Notes: generated from the sequence alone by a model not told the origin. DNA of 10,195 nt from Candidatus Latescibacterota bacterium (GCA_022825185.1 JAJDYK010000177.1:1-10195); one strand, 5' to 3'. Counted from the stretch's first letter, positions 1-7,802 are shown. Numbers and translations: made by a program.

Positions 1-1
1 C

Positions 2-1516
2 GAGGGCTATGCGTTGACGTATCAGGTGACGGATCAGGATGGCGATGGTCCTGCTGCCTTGGAGTTCACGATAGTGGTGCATGGTATGCCTAGTTTCCAC
101 GCTCAGGTTGTGGAAGACCAGCTATACGAGGCAGGCAATGAGGTGAGCTTAGGTCTGCCAGAGGCAGTCGGTGGAAATGGCGCGTTGACGTATACCTTGG
201 AGGGAGAGTTGCCGCCGGGTCTTTCGTTTGATGGCGTGGCTCGGACGATTTCAGGTACGCTGCCGGCCGATTACTTGTATGTTGCTGAGGGCTATGCGTT
301 GACGTATGGGGTGGCGGATGTCGATGGCGATGCGGTGACGTTGCGCTTTACGATTGCGGTGAATGGCATACCTAGCTTCGGCGATCAGGTCGTAGAAGAT
401 CAGCAGTACGCGGCGGGCGATGCGGTGAGCTTGGAGTTGCCAGAGGCGGTCGGAGGGAATGTGGCGTTGACGTATTTCTTGGATGGGGAGTTGCCGCCGG
501 GTCTGGCGTTTAATCCCACGTCTCGGACGATTTCGGGTGAGTTGTCGCCTAACGTGTCGTATTCTCCCGAAGGGTATGCGTTGATGTATCGGGTGGCGGA
601 TGTCGATGGCGAAGAGCCAGCCCCGTTGACCTTCACGATTTCGGTGAATGCCATGCCCTTCTTTGAGGGATCTATTACGAATCAGAGAGTTCCTGAAGGG
701 GAAGAAATGGCCTCGTTGGAGTTGCCTGCGGCTTTGGGCGGCAACGGCCAGTTGACGTATAGCTTGAATGAGGAGAGTTTGCCTCCGGGTCTGGTGTTTG
801 ATGCCGAGGCTCGGACGATTTCGGGTACGCCAGAGCTTAATGTGTCGCATCCTGCCGAGGGATATGCGTTGACGTTCCGGGTAGAAGATGAAGATGGCGA
901 TTCGGCTGAGTTGAGTTTCTTCCTGACAGTCGACGGTACACCTACCTTTTTTGACGCAACCATTGAGGATCGAATTTTGCGTCAGAATGAGGCGATGGAT
1001 CCGTGGGAATTCCCAGCGGCTGCGGGCGGCAACGGCGACTTGACATATACTTTAGATATGAATGTGCCAGGTCTGAGCTTCGACGCTGCAGCCCGGACGC
1101 TTTCGGGCACGCCGACGGACACCGGCGTGTATCGCTTGATCTACCAGGTGGAAGACCAAGATGGCGATTCGGCTGAGTTGACCTTTCACATAACGGTAGA
1201 TGGCGCGCCCAGCTTTAGCGGGGACGTGCCCAACCAGACGTACATAGATGGTGAGGCGATTGAAGACTTGGTGTTGCCCTTGGCTTCGGGCGGCAACTTG
1301 CTCTCGCTAAATCCGGACGGCGAGATCGATTTCGGCGAGTTGACTTATACTCTAGATAACGTGCCGCCGGGTCTGACCTTTGACCCCAACCCCATGTCGC
1401 CGATGCTTTCGGGCACACCGACGGAAGTCGGAACGTATACATTGACGTATACGGCCCACGACTCCGACGACAATATGACTGCTGAGGACGCAGCTATCCT
1501 CAGCTTCGAGGTCCGA
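2..1516 (+). repeat. Tandem ~95-aa He_PIG/Ig-like repeats within the surface protein gene
   Basis: The motif E-G-Y-A-L-T/M-Y/F begins units at nt 2, 287, 569 and 857, giving periods of 285, 282 and 288 nt (95, 94 and 96 codons). Two further units are recognised by GVYRLIY (near 1124) and GTYTLTY (near 1430), with periods of about 89 and 102 codons; the longer one carries an insert around LLSLNPDGEIDFG. Each unit has a V-x-D-x-DGD-like stretch, then PSF/PFF, then LP-x-A-x-GGN-x-x-LTY, LPPGL-x-F and RT(I/L)SGT. The first three full units are nearly alike even at nucleotide level (the block gagggctatgcgttgacgta at 2 recurs at 287). Units nearer the barrel are more diverged. Such arrays change length by recombination, and more units probably lie to the left of the window. 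Confidence 0.9.
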
Positions 1517-2932
1517 GTGGAAGAATCGGCTACGGACCGTTTTGCGGAACTCAACGAACAGATCTTGTCCAAGTACGCATTGGCTATTGCCGATGGAACG
1601 AATCGCGCCATCGAAAATCGCCTTGAGCATATGGACAGAGCCGGCGATGTGAATAAGTCTTTTCGCTTCGCCGCTGAGTCCACTCTCCACGACATGATTC
1701 AATCCGGTCGGATCTTTGAGAATCGTCCGGTCAATCTAGCACAGGTTATGAATGGCTCGTCCTTTGCAGCGCCGTTTGGTTTTGGCAGAGGATGTATTCT
1801 TTGTCCCGGCAGTCCTACATTCTGGGGCCGGGGAGATTACGGCCAAATGTCTAGCGACGACGGTTCACTGGATTGGGAGGGCAACCTAAGCCGTGCTCAG
1901 ATTGGTTTGGACGCCCGGCCAGGTGCCGAAATGCTAACCGGTTTGGCGCTGTCGTGGGCCCAAGGATCGTTCGATTATACCGCCCCGTTGCTCGGCGAAG
2001 AGCGAGTTGACGGTACCTATGAGACTCGCATGTTGAGTCTGCATCCGTACGTCGGATTTTCGCCAGGGCGGTTAGGGGTATGGTTGACGGCGGGCTTAGG
2101 GCGAGGCAACCTCGATATTGACGACCAACAGGGAACCGTAGGCCAGCAGTCGAGCGATACATCGCTGCGGACTGCAAGTGTAGGGGCTAGCGGTGACTTA
2201 CTCGCCAGTGGGCCGACTCAGTTGCGGCTCAAGGCTGCTGCTACTGTAGCACAGGTCGAAGTCGAGGGTGGAGCAGTCGAAAATGGACAAGGAAACCGGA
2301 TCGCCGAACAGACCGTGAGTGCTAACCGCTTGAGACTGGCACTCAAAGCCTCCCATGCTTACGAAGCAGGTATGAATGGGCAGGTGACACCCGAGTTAGA
2401 GGTTGCTCTACGCCAAGATGGCGGCGACGGACTGACCGGGGCCGGCGTAGAAGTTGGCGGTGGCCTGCGCTATGAGGGAGGTGGCTTCACGCTAGAAGCT
2501 ATGGCGCGGAGTCTGGTAAGTGACGGCGACGACGCGGTCGAATACCAAGAATGGGGGGCACATCTGCTGCTCCAGCGCTCGGCTGGCACCAATGGTCGGG
2601 GATTGTCGTTGCGGGTGATGCCGACCTACGGTACGCAGGCTAACAGCCTGACGCTGTGGGAACGCAGCGTAGCCGAGATAGCGGACCGGGGTGTTGCGAA
2701 CGCGCAAGGCCAGCTCAGAGCCGAGGTCGGCTACGGTTTAGCCGCACTTGGTGGTCGGGGAGTATACACTGTATACAGCGGGATGACGCAAGCGCCAGAG
2801 CGCCTGCAGTTGCGCTTAGGTACGCGCTTTGAGGTGGACTCGTCGATGTCAGTGAGCCTCGAGAGTTCGCGCTGGCAGCGCATGATGGGTGCCTCGCATG
2901 GACTTCTGTTGCGTGGGCGTCTGGTCTTTTAA
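2..2932 (+). CDS. He_PIG-repeat autotransporter-like surface protein, 5'-truncated by window edge
   Basis: This is the C-terminal part of a large, probably surface-exposed protein; 976 codons are visible. The reading frame is open to the left edge. The TTG at 14 is an internal leucine of the repeat motif EGYALTY, so the true start lies upstream of the window. Residue numbers here count from nt 14. Residues 1 to about 500 are tandem putative-Ig (He_PIG-like) units carrying LPPGLxFD and RTISGT signatures. Residues about 506-590 form a helical, charged linker (from ATDRFAELNEQ). From about 603 (FWGRGDYGQ) to the C-terminal Phe (LLLRGRLVF) there are about 370 residues of alternating amphipathic strands with the motif LRQDGGDGLTGAGVEVGGGL, typical of autotransporter-type outer-membrane β-barrels. 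By family knowledge such barrels anchor a passenger outside the cell; adhesion or matrix binding is inference. The only cysteines form a C-I-L-C pair (594 and 597) just before the barrel. A hairpin follows the stop. Confident on architecture, not on function. Confidence 0.88.
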   Translation, partial: EGYALTYQVTDQDGDGPAALEFTIVVHGMPSFHAQVVEDQLYEAGNEVSLGLPEAVGGNGALTYTLEGELPPGLSFDGVARTISGTLPADYLYVAEGYALTYGVADVDGDAVTLRFTIAVNGIPSFGDQVVEDQQYAAGDAVSLELPEAVGGNVALTYFLDGELPPGLAFNPTSRTISGELSPNVSYSPEGYALMYRVADVDGEEPAPLTFTISVNAMPFFEGSITNQRVPEGEEMASLELPAALGGNGQLTYSLNEESLPPGLVFDAEARTISGTPELNVSHPAEGYALTFRVEDEDGDSAELSFFLTVDGTPTFFDATIEDRILRQNEAMDPWEFPAAAGGNGDLTYTLDMNVPGLSFDAAARTLSGTPTDTGVYRLIYQVEDQDGDSAELTFHITVDGAPSFSGDVPNQTYIDGEAIEDLVLPLASGGNLLSLNPDGEIDFGELTYTLDNVPPGLTFDPNPMSPMLSGTPTEVGTYTLTYTAHDSDDNMTAEDAAILSFEVRVEESATDRFAELNEQILSKYALAIADGTNRAIENRLEHMDRAGDVNKSFRFAAESTLHDMIQSGRIFENRPVNLAQVMNGSSFAAPFGFGRGCILCPGSPTFWGRGDYGQMSSDDGSLDWEGNLSRAQIGLDARPGAEMLTGLALSWAQGSFDYTAPLLGEERVDGTYETRMLSLHPYVGFSPGRLGVWLTAGLGRGNLDIDDQQGTVGQQSSDTSLRTASVGASGDLLASGPTQLRLKAAATVAQVEVEGGAVENGQGNRIAEQTVSANRLRLALKASHAYEAGMNGQVTPELEVALRQDGGDGLTGAGVEVGGGLRYEGGGFTLEAMARSLVSDGDDAVEYQEWGAHLLLQRSAGTNGRGLSLRVMPTYGTQANSLTLWERSVAEIADRGVANAQGQLRAEVGYGLAALGGRGVYTVYSGMTQAPERLQLRLGTRFEVDSSMSVSLESSRWQRMMGASHGLLLRGRLVF

Positions 2933-2960
2933 TTAATTCATAACCCATGTAGCACAGTAT

Positions 2961-3003
2961 ACGATACACGCTTCCGGAGCTAGGCTTTGGAAGCGTGTGT
3001 CGT
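2961..3003 (+). terminator. Long hairpin after the surface-protein gene, possible terminator or attenuator
   Basis: Arm acgatacacgcttcc (2961-2975) pairs with ggaagcgtgtgtcgt (2989-3003) over 15 positions with one G-U pair. The intervening 13 nt can pair further (agc with gct, plus G-U pairs), leaving a 3-nt loop. The flanks also show partial complementarity (cacag at 2953 with ctgtg at 3010). It lies 28 nt past the stop of the surface-protein gene, where a terminator is expected. There is no run of T after it, only a pyrimidine-rich stretch, so it may be a Rho-assisted terminator, an mRNA-stabilising stem or an attenuator for the next gene. The stem exists by inspection; its role is inferred. 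Confidence 0.55.
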
Positions 3004-3634
3004 ATTATGCTGTGGCCCACCTTTCTCTACTTTGTCTTCTCATACCACCTTACTTCCACAGCCGGACGAGTACATAACTATTGTGTCTGGTCTGCCTCGT
3101 TCTGGTACCTCGATGCTGATGAAGATGTTGGCCGCGGGCGGCTTGCAGCCCTTAACAGACTGTATCCGCGAGGCCGACGCCGACAATCCTGGAGGATATT
3201 ACGAGTTCGAGAAGGTTAAGCAGCTAAAAAAAGACACTACATGGCTCGAATCGGCGAGGGGTAGAGCTGTCAAGGTCATATCCCAATTGCTCGACCAATT
3301 GCCTCCTCACAGGCCATATAAAATCGTGTTTGCCCTTCGGAAAATGGACGAGATTTTGGCTTCGCAGCGAGCGATGCTAGCGCGGCGAGGACAGTCATCT
3401 GATCGGGTTTCCGACGCCGAGATGGCCGCCGCCTTCGGTCGGCACTTGAGTGCAGTGCAACAGTGGTTAGCCGAGCATCCGCAAATGGAGGTACTCTATG
3501 TCAACTACGCCGCTGTCTTGCGCGACCCGTTTGCCGCAAGCCACGAAATCAAGGCCTTTCTCTCCCGCCCCTTAGATGTGCGGCAAATGGCTAGCGTGGT
3601 AGACGAGGGCCTATACCGCCAGCGCATATCCTGA
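2987..3634 (+). CDS. P-loop sulfotransferase-family protein
   Basis: The protein is small and cytosolic-looking (215 aa from this start) and of the sulfotransferase fold. The 5'-phosphosulfate (PAPS) loop reads [12 protein letters not shown] (residues 33-44). A second motif around R118 to S126 (RKMDEILAS) matches the 3'-phosphate-binding Arg/Ser pattern of sulfotransferases. The block [17 protein letters not shown] is typical of a small bacterial family annotated as sulfotransferase or hypothetical protein; the acceptor substrate is unknown. The start is uncertain because no ATG precedes the P-loop in frame. TTG 2987 has a GGAG 7 nt upstream but lies inside the 2961-3003 hairpin, and it gives a cysteine-rich N-terminus (EACVVLCC) unlike the family. 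TTG 3032 (200 aa) fits the family length better but has no SD. GTG 3083 would begin almost at the P-loop. The gene is followed by lepA after 41 nt on the same strand. Confidence 0.8.
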   Translation: MEACVVLCCGPPFSTLSSHTTLLPQPDEYITIVSGLPRSGTSMLMKMLAAGGLQPLTDCIREADADNPGGYYEFEKVKQLKKDTTWLESARGRAVKVISQLLDQLPPHRPYKIVFALRKMDEILASQRAMLARRGQSSDRVSDAEMAAAFGRHLSAVQQWLAEHPQMEVLYVNYAAVLRDPFAASHEIKAFLSRPLDVRQMASVVDEGLYRQRIS

Positions 3635-3675
3635 CTACTTGCCGAGTCCTTCGCACTAACCTTACCAACAACTGT

Positions 3676-5472
3676 ATGGATACATCACAGATTCGCAATT
3701 TCTCCATCATTGCTCACATCGATCACGGCAAATCAACGCTAGCGGACCGCCTGCTTGAAAAAACTGCGACCCTGACGGCCAAGCAGATGCAGGAGCAGGT
3801 ACTCGACAGCATGGATTTAGAGCGCGAGCGGGGCATTACAATCAAGGCCCACGCCGTGCGAATGCACTATCAGGCGGCCGACGGTAGTATTTACCAATTC
3901 AACTTGATCGACACGCCGGGACACGTGGATTTTACCTATGAGGTGTCGCGTAGTTTGGCCGCTTGCGAAGGGGCGATATTGGTCGTCGATGCCACACAGG
4001 GAGTGGAAGCCCAGACCGTGAGCAATTTGCTGTTGGCGCTAAACAGCGACTTGGTCGTCATCCCGGTGCTCAACAAAATTGACATGCCCGCTGCCCAAGT
4101 CGCGGCGGTGCAGCAGCAGGTGCTCGATCTGCTAGGGGGTGAAGCCGAGGATATTTTGCAAATCAGCGCCAAGGAGGGGATTGGGGTCGAGGAGGTAATG
4201 GAGGCCATTGTCGACCGCGTACCTCCGCCGACTGGGCAGCAGCAGGGGCCGTTGCGGGGACTGGTTTTTGACTCGCTCTATGACCAATACCGGGGCGTAA
4301 TTTGCTTTATCCGAGTCGTTGATGGACGCATCCACAAGGGGCAGAAAATTCGCTTCTACTCTACTGGACGGCTCTACGAAGTCGAAGAAGTCGGCCACTT
4401 AGTCTTAAACCGAGTACCGGCCCAAGCACTTGAGACCGGTGAAGTCGGCTATTTCATCGCTGGAATCAAAGAGCTAGCCGAGGCTCACGTCGGTGACACG
4501 GTCGTTGATGCAGAGGCGGAAGTAGAGCCGTTGCCTGGGTACCAGCCGCTCAAACCCATGGTTTTCAGCGGCCTTTATCCCGTTGTCCCAGAGGAATACG
4601 AGATGCTGCGCGACGCTTTAGAGCGGCTCAAGCTCAACGACGCCGCGTTCTCCTATGAGCCGGAGACCTCGCCAGCGTTGGGCTTTGGTTTTCGCTGCGG
4701 CTTCCTCGGCCTGTTGCACATGGAGATCGTCCAAGAGCGCCTCGACCGCGAGTATCAGGTCGAGATCATCACGACCCTGCCCAATGTGCTCTACGAGATT
4801 CTGACCAAGGACGGGCAACTGATCGACGTGGACAATCCCTCTTTGTTGCCACCTGCTACTGAGATCGACGAGGTGCGCGAGCCGATTCTCGCCGTCCAGA
4901 TTTTGGTGCCGAGGGAATATATCGGTGCCGTGATGAAGATCTGCACTGAGCGGCGCGGGAGCTACCGCAATACCGAGTATCTCGACGGCAGCCGGGCTAT
5001 CCTGAGCTTTGAGATGCCTTTGGCCGAAGTGGTGATTGACTTCTATGATCGCCTCAAGTCGGTGTCGCGAGGCTATGCGTCATTCGATTACGAGCATCTA
5101 GCGATGCGGGCCGGGTTACTATCTAGGCTCGACATTATGATCAATGGCGAGCCGATGGACGCGCTCTCGGTGATCATTCATCGAGACAAGGCCTACGAGT
5201 GGGGCCGGCAGCTCTGCACAAAGCTCAAGGAACTGATCCCACGGCAGATGTTCGAAGTGGTCATCCAAGGAGCGGTGGGGAGTAAGGTAATCGCCCGCGA
5301 GGTGGTCAAGCCGTTCCGCAAAAATGTGACGGCCAAGTGCTACGGCGGCGACGTGACCCGCAAGCGCAAATTGCTCGAAAGGCAGAAGGAAGGCAAGAAG
5401 CGCATGAAGCAGTTTGGGAAGGTGGAAATTCCCCAAGAAGCGTTTTTGGCCGCGCTCAAGATGGAAGCCTGA
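3676..5472 (+). CDS. lepA: Elongation factor 4 (LepA), translational GTPase
   Basis: LepA/EF4 is a ribosome-bound GTPase; back-translocation and roles in 30S biogenesis and fidelity have been proposed for the family. At 598 aa it is full length. The G motifs are clear: G1 AHIDHGKST (13-21), G2 RERGITIKA (50-58), G3 DTPGH (79-83), G4 NKID (133-136) and G5 SAK (164-166). The LepA-specific C-terminal domain is present, with the highly conserved [20 protein letters not shown] signature near the end, followed by the KRMKQ(F/V)G stretch. This separates it from EF-G and other GTPases. The ATG start gives the canonical short N-terminus before [16 protein letters not shown]. No Shine-Dalgarno is visible in the preceding 41 nt. 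It lies between a sulfotransferase-family gene and hemW; lepA next to hemW is a recurrent bacterial arrangement. Confidence 0.98.
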   Translation: MDTSQIRNFSIIAHIDHGKSTLADRLLEKTATLTAKQMQEQVLDSMDLERERGITIKAHAVRMHYQAADGSIYQFNLIDTPGHVDFTYEVSRSLAACEGAILVVDATQGVEAQTVSNLLLALNSDLVVIPVLNKIDMPAAQVAAVQQQVLDLLGGEAEDILQISAKEGIGVEEVMEAIVDRVPPPTGQQQGPLRGLVFDSLYDQYRGVICFIRVVDGRIHKGQKIRFYSTGRLYEVEEVGHLVLNRVPAQALETGEVGYFIAGIKELAEAHVGDTVVDAEAEVEPLPGYQPLKPMVFSGLYPVVPEEYEMLRDALERLKLNDAAFSYEPETSPALGFGFRCGFLGLLHMEIVQERLDREYQVEIITTLPNVLYEILTKDGQLIDVDNPSLLPPATEIDEVREPILAVQILVPREYIGAVMKICTERRGSYRNTEYLDGSRAILSFEMPLAEVVIDFYDRLKSVSRGYASFDYEHLAMRAGLLSRLDIMINGEPMDALSVIIHRDKAYEWGRQLCTKLKELIPRQMFEVVIQGAVGSKVIAREVVKPFRKNVTAKCYGGDVTRKRKLLERQKEGKKRMKQFGKVEIPQEAFLAALKMEA

Positions 5473-5531
5473 TTTATGTGCAAGAGGCGTACTGGCCGAT
5501 CTTGCGTCCCCTAATCCCGAAAAAGCAAATA

Positions 5532-6662
5532 ATGGCGTTGGGCCTCTATATCCACGTGCCGTTTTGTCCCCAACGCTGCCCTTACTGCGCCTTTGCTACG
5601 GTTGTTGGCCAAGCAGAACACCATGGCCTATATGCCGAGGCGATTTGCCGCGAAATCGAGTCTTGGGCTCATTTACTAGGTCCGGTGGAGACTCTGTTCT
5701 TGGGCGGGGGCACTCCCAGCCACGTCAAGTCGGCGCTAATCGGGCAAATGCTCGAGGCAGTTCAGCGGCATTTGGGGCTACATTCAGACGCGGAAATTTC
5801 TATTGAAGTCAACCCCGGGACCGTTGACCGCGAGAAATTCGCAAGGCTAAAGGCACTGGGGTTCAACCGCATCAGCATTGGCGCACAGGCTTTTCGCGAT
5901 ACCGATCTGCATCACTTAGGTCGGCAACATAGCGCGGCCGATGTCGAAAGGGCGTATGCAGCGGCCAGAGCGGCTGGTTTTACCAATGTGAGCTTAGACT
6001 TGGTGGCCAATGTACCTAGAGCATCGGAGGCCGATTGGCACTTTAGCGTCAAGCGGGCTATCGCTTTGGCCCCAGAGCACCTTTCGGTCTATAGCCTTAC
6101 CATTGAAGAAGGCACTATCTTCGCCCAACGACAGCGTCAGGGGCTGTTAAAACCTGTCGTGGACGACAGGCAGGCTTGCACTTTGGAATGGACTGATGCG
6201 CAGCTAGTGGCGGCTGGCTATGAACACTACGAGATTTCAAACTACGCCCGTCTTGGATATCGCTCGCGCCATAACTGGGGCTACTGGACGGGGGTTCCTT
6301 ACTTAGGTGTTGGCCTCGGGGCCCATAGCTTCATTGATGGAAAGCGATTTTGGAATACGCGAGATCTCAGTGCTTATCTCGACGCCATGGCCCAAGGCCG
6401 GTCGCCGTGCGCAGGGGAGGAAACCATAGCTCCGGACACGGCCCGTAGGGAACGTCTGTGGCTGGGTTTGCGCACCATAGAGGGTATTGAATTGACCGAG
6501 GAAGAGGTCGGCCGCATGCAGGGCAGCAGGCGCTTTGCCGAACTGGAGAAAGTTGGATACGCTGCGCTCGAAGGACAGAGATTGCGTTTAACCCGGGCTG
6601 GATTCTTATTGGCTGACGCCTTGAGCGTGGAACTGGATCGGATCGTGGAAGAGGGACAATAG
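5532..6662 (+). CDS. hemW: Radical SAM heme chaperone HemW (coproporphyrinogen III oxidase-like)
   Basis: HemW is a radical-SAM protein that binds heme and delivers it to respiratory proteins; it was formerly misannotated as oxygen-independent coproporphyrinogen oxidase (HemN). The 376-aa length fits HemW. The Fe-S motif is C12-PQR-C16-PY-C19 (CX3CX2C), without the extra cysteine of true HemN (CX2CXC ending). Other HemW landmarks are LFLGGGTPS (55-63), EVNPGT (92-97), FNRISIGAQAF (111-121), HYEISNYA (232-239), RHNWGYW (246-252) and GLGAHSF (261-267). The start ATG 5532 puts GLYIHVPFC at the N-terminus as in homologues; the frame is open further upstream inside lepA but that part is not family-like. 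No clear SD is visible. Oddity: the usual DL(I/M)(Y/H)GLPGQ motif reads DLVANVPRA (156-164). It follows lepA by 59 nt and is closed by a strong terminator. Confidence 0.95.
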   Translation: MALGLYIHVPFCPQRCPYCAFATVVGQAEHHGLYAEAICREIESWAHLLGPVETLFLGGGTPSHVKSALIGQMLEAVQRHLGLHSDAEISIEVNPGTVDREKFARLKALGFNRISIGAQAFRDTDLHHLGRQHSAADVERAYAAARAAGFTNVSLDLVANVPRASEADWHFSVKRAIALAPEHLSVYSLTIEEGTIFAQRQRQGLLKPVVDDRQACTLEWTDAQLVAAGYEHYEISNYARLGYRSRHNWGYWTGVPYLGVGLGAHSFIDGKRFWNTRDLSAYLDAMAQGRSPCAGEETIAPDTARRERLWLGLRTIEGIELTEEEVGRMQGSRRFAELEKVGYAALEGQRLRLTRAGFLLADALSVELDRIVEEGQ

Positions 6663-6682
6663 GACGCTTGGATATTGCAACA

Positions 6683-6716
6683 AGAAAGGCCGTTCCTTAC
6701 TGGGAACGGCCTTTCT
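6683..6716. terminator. Bidirectional intrinsic terminator between hemW and tRNA-Tyr
   Basis: A perfect 14-bp stem, agaaaggccgttcc (6683-6696) with ggaacggcctttct (6703-6716), encloses the 6-nt loop ttactg. It has an A-rich left foot and a T-rich right foot (ctttctaatt on plus; ctttcttgtt on minus). It begins 21 nt after the hemW stop on plus and lies just past the 3' end of the minus-strand tRNA gene. It can therefore end both converging transcripts. Confidence 0.9.
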
Positions 6717-6722
6717 AATTAG

Positions 6723-6808
6723 TGGTGGGGGGAGCAGGATTCGAACCTACGAAGGCATAAGCCAACAGATTTACAGTCTGCCCCGTTTGACCGCTTCGGT
6801 ATCCCCCC
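6723..6808 (-). tRNA. tRNA-Tyr (anticodon GTA), CCA encoded
   Basis: Read on minus, the acceptor stem GGGGGGA (6808-6802) pairs with TCCCCCC (6733-6727), followed by discriminator A and an encoded CCA (6725-6723). The anticodon loop CTGTAAA gives GTA at 6774-6772, decoding tyrosine. A long variable arm (around TTGGCTTATGCCTTCG) makes it a class II tRNA, as expected for bacterial tRNA-Tyr. The T-loop GGTTCGAATCC is canonical. Length is 86 nt with CCA. The gene starts only 9 nt after the stop codon of the sigma-factor gene on the same strand and ends 6 nt before the bidirectional terminator, so it is probably cut from a sigma-tRNA co-transcript. Confidence 0.97.
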
Positions 6809-6817
6809 GGCGAATTT

Positions 6818-7678
6818 TCAGGTGCCGCTAGCTAGCGTTTTAAGCACTTGGTGCCGCGAAGGATGGCGCAGCTTGCTGAGTGCCCGCTCTTTGAGCTGAC
6901 GGATGCGCTCGCGCGTGAGATTCATCATGTCGCCGATTTCCTCAAGCGTCAGAGCTTCGTTGCCGTCGAGGCCAAAATAGAGTCTGATAATGCGCAATTC
7001 GCGCTCCTCGAGGGTTTCCAAAGCTGTTTCGAGCTGCTCCCTTGCCGATTCGCTCAGGATATCGGCATCCGGGGCTGCGGCCGTATTGTCGGCCAAGGTG
7101 TTGAGCAAGCTGCGCTCGTCGTCGTCGGTAAAGGACTCGTCGAGCGAACACACGGCGCGGGCGCTGAGGATGGTCTCTAGAACCTCTTCGGCTGGGACTT
7201 CAAGTTCAGCGGCGATTTCCTCTATGGCAGGCTCGCTGGCGCGATGTTGGCCCAATTTGCGCGAGGCTTTGGAAATATCCTTGAGCAAGCTGACCTTGTT
7301 GAGAGGAAGGCGCACGGTGCGCACGTGCTCGGCGAGGGTTTGGAGAATGGACTGGCGGATCCACCAAACCGCGTATGAAATGAACTTATAGCCCTTGGTG
7401 CCGTCGAAGCGATCGGCCGCCGTGATGAGGCCGAGATTGCCGGCGCTAATTAGGTCGGATAGAGACAACCCGCGGTTTTGGTACTTCTTAGCGACATCGA
7501 CGACAAACCGCAAATTGGCACTGATCATTTCTTCGCGAGCGTTCATATCGCCATTTTTGATGCGATCGGCCAGTTCCACTTCGCGTTCTCTCGAAAGGGG
7601 CGTGGACTCAGCAATATCGTCGAAATAGAGTCTCAGAGTGTTTTCTTCGTCGTGCAGATTGTGCATAGAGCCTCTCAT
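6818..7678 (-). CDS. RNA polymerase sigma factor, SigA/RpoD type (short form)
   Basis: This is a sigma-70 family transcription initiation factor of 286 aa, composed of regions 1.2 to 4 without region 1.1 or the long non-conserved region of proteobacterial RpoD. Region 1.2 is LRLYFDDIAES with LSREREVELADRI (15-40). Region 2 runs from ISANLRFVVDVAKKYQNRG (52-70) through LSDLISAGNLGLITAADRFD to the -10 recognition segment KFISYAVWWIRQSI (98-111). Region 3 starts at VRLPLNK (122-128). Region 4.2 has the helix-turn-helix LTLEEIGDMMNLTRERIRQL (243-262), ending RHPSR. This short form resembles the primary sigma of Bacteroidota and relatives, so it may be the housekeeping sigma or a group-2 paralogue. 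The start at 7678 lacks an SD; ATG 7666 (MHNLHDEEN) has GAGAGG four bases upstream and is a good alternative. It is expressed from a near-consensus promoter, with tRNA-Tyr just downstream. Confidence 0.95.
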   Translation of the reverse strand: MRGSMHNLHDEENTLRLYFDDIAESTPLSREREVELADRIKNGDMNAREEMISANLRFVVDVAKKYQNRGLSLSDLISAGNLGLITAADRFDGTKGYKFISYAVWWIRQSILQTLAEHVRTVRLPLNKVSLLKDISKASRKLGQHRASEPAIEEIAAELEVPAEEVLETILSARAVCSLDESFTDDDERSLLNTLADNTAAAPDADILSESAREQLETALETLEERELRIIRLYFGLDGNEALTLEEIGDMMNLTRERIRQLKERALSKLRHPSRHQVLKTLASGT

Positions 7679-7773
7679 CTTTGACGTATAAAGGGGCTAC
7701 TTTACCCCTCACCACCGCACCGAAATCTCGGTACACATGGTAAGCGTAGAATAAGTATTGGCGAAACTAACTG

Positions 7774-7802
7774 ATTATACATAAGGAGCAGCGCCGCGTC
7801 AA
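7774..7802 (-). promoter_or_regulatory. Near-consensus sigma-70 promoter for the sigma factor/tRNA-Tyr unit
   Basis: On minus, a -35 box TTGACG (7802-7797) is followed by a spacer of exactly 17 nt and a -10 box TATAAT (7779-7774), which is 11 of 12 consensus bases. Transcription would start near 7767, giving a leader of about 90 nt before ATG 7678. The -35 lies 15 nt downstream of the amidohydrolase stop, so the sigma gene has its own promoter. Confidence 0.85.

Noticed and set aside
251..850. 199-aa minus-strand open frame opposite the repeat array
   Set aside because: It is a shadow of the repeats: the same period appears in its translation (Arg/Gln/His-rich low-complexity text) with no start signal.
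2..1516. CRISPR array or DNA-level satellite
   Set aside because: The period is a whole number of codons, the units translate to Ig-like domains, and there are no short identical repeats with unique spacers.
2761..2776. GTATAC-ACT-GTATAC inverted repeat as an operator
   Set aside because: It is inside the conserved barrel coding region with no promoter nearby; chance is sufficient.
5337..5531. N-terminal extension of hemW into the end of lepA
   Set aside because: The residues are not HemW-like and are the lepA codons read in another frame; ATG 5532 gives the family N-terminus.
5473..5531. Tiny ORF (MCKRRTGRSCVP) between lepA and hemW as a leader peptide
   Set aside because: It is only 12 codons, with no SD and no attenuator-like stems; not distinguishable from chance.
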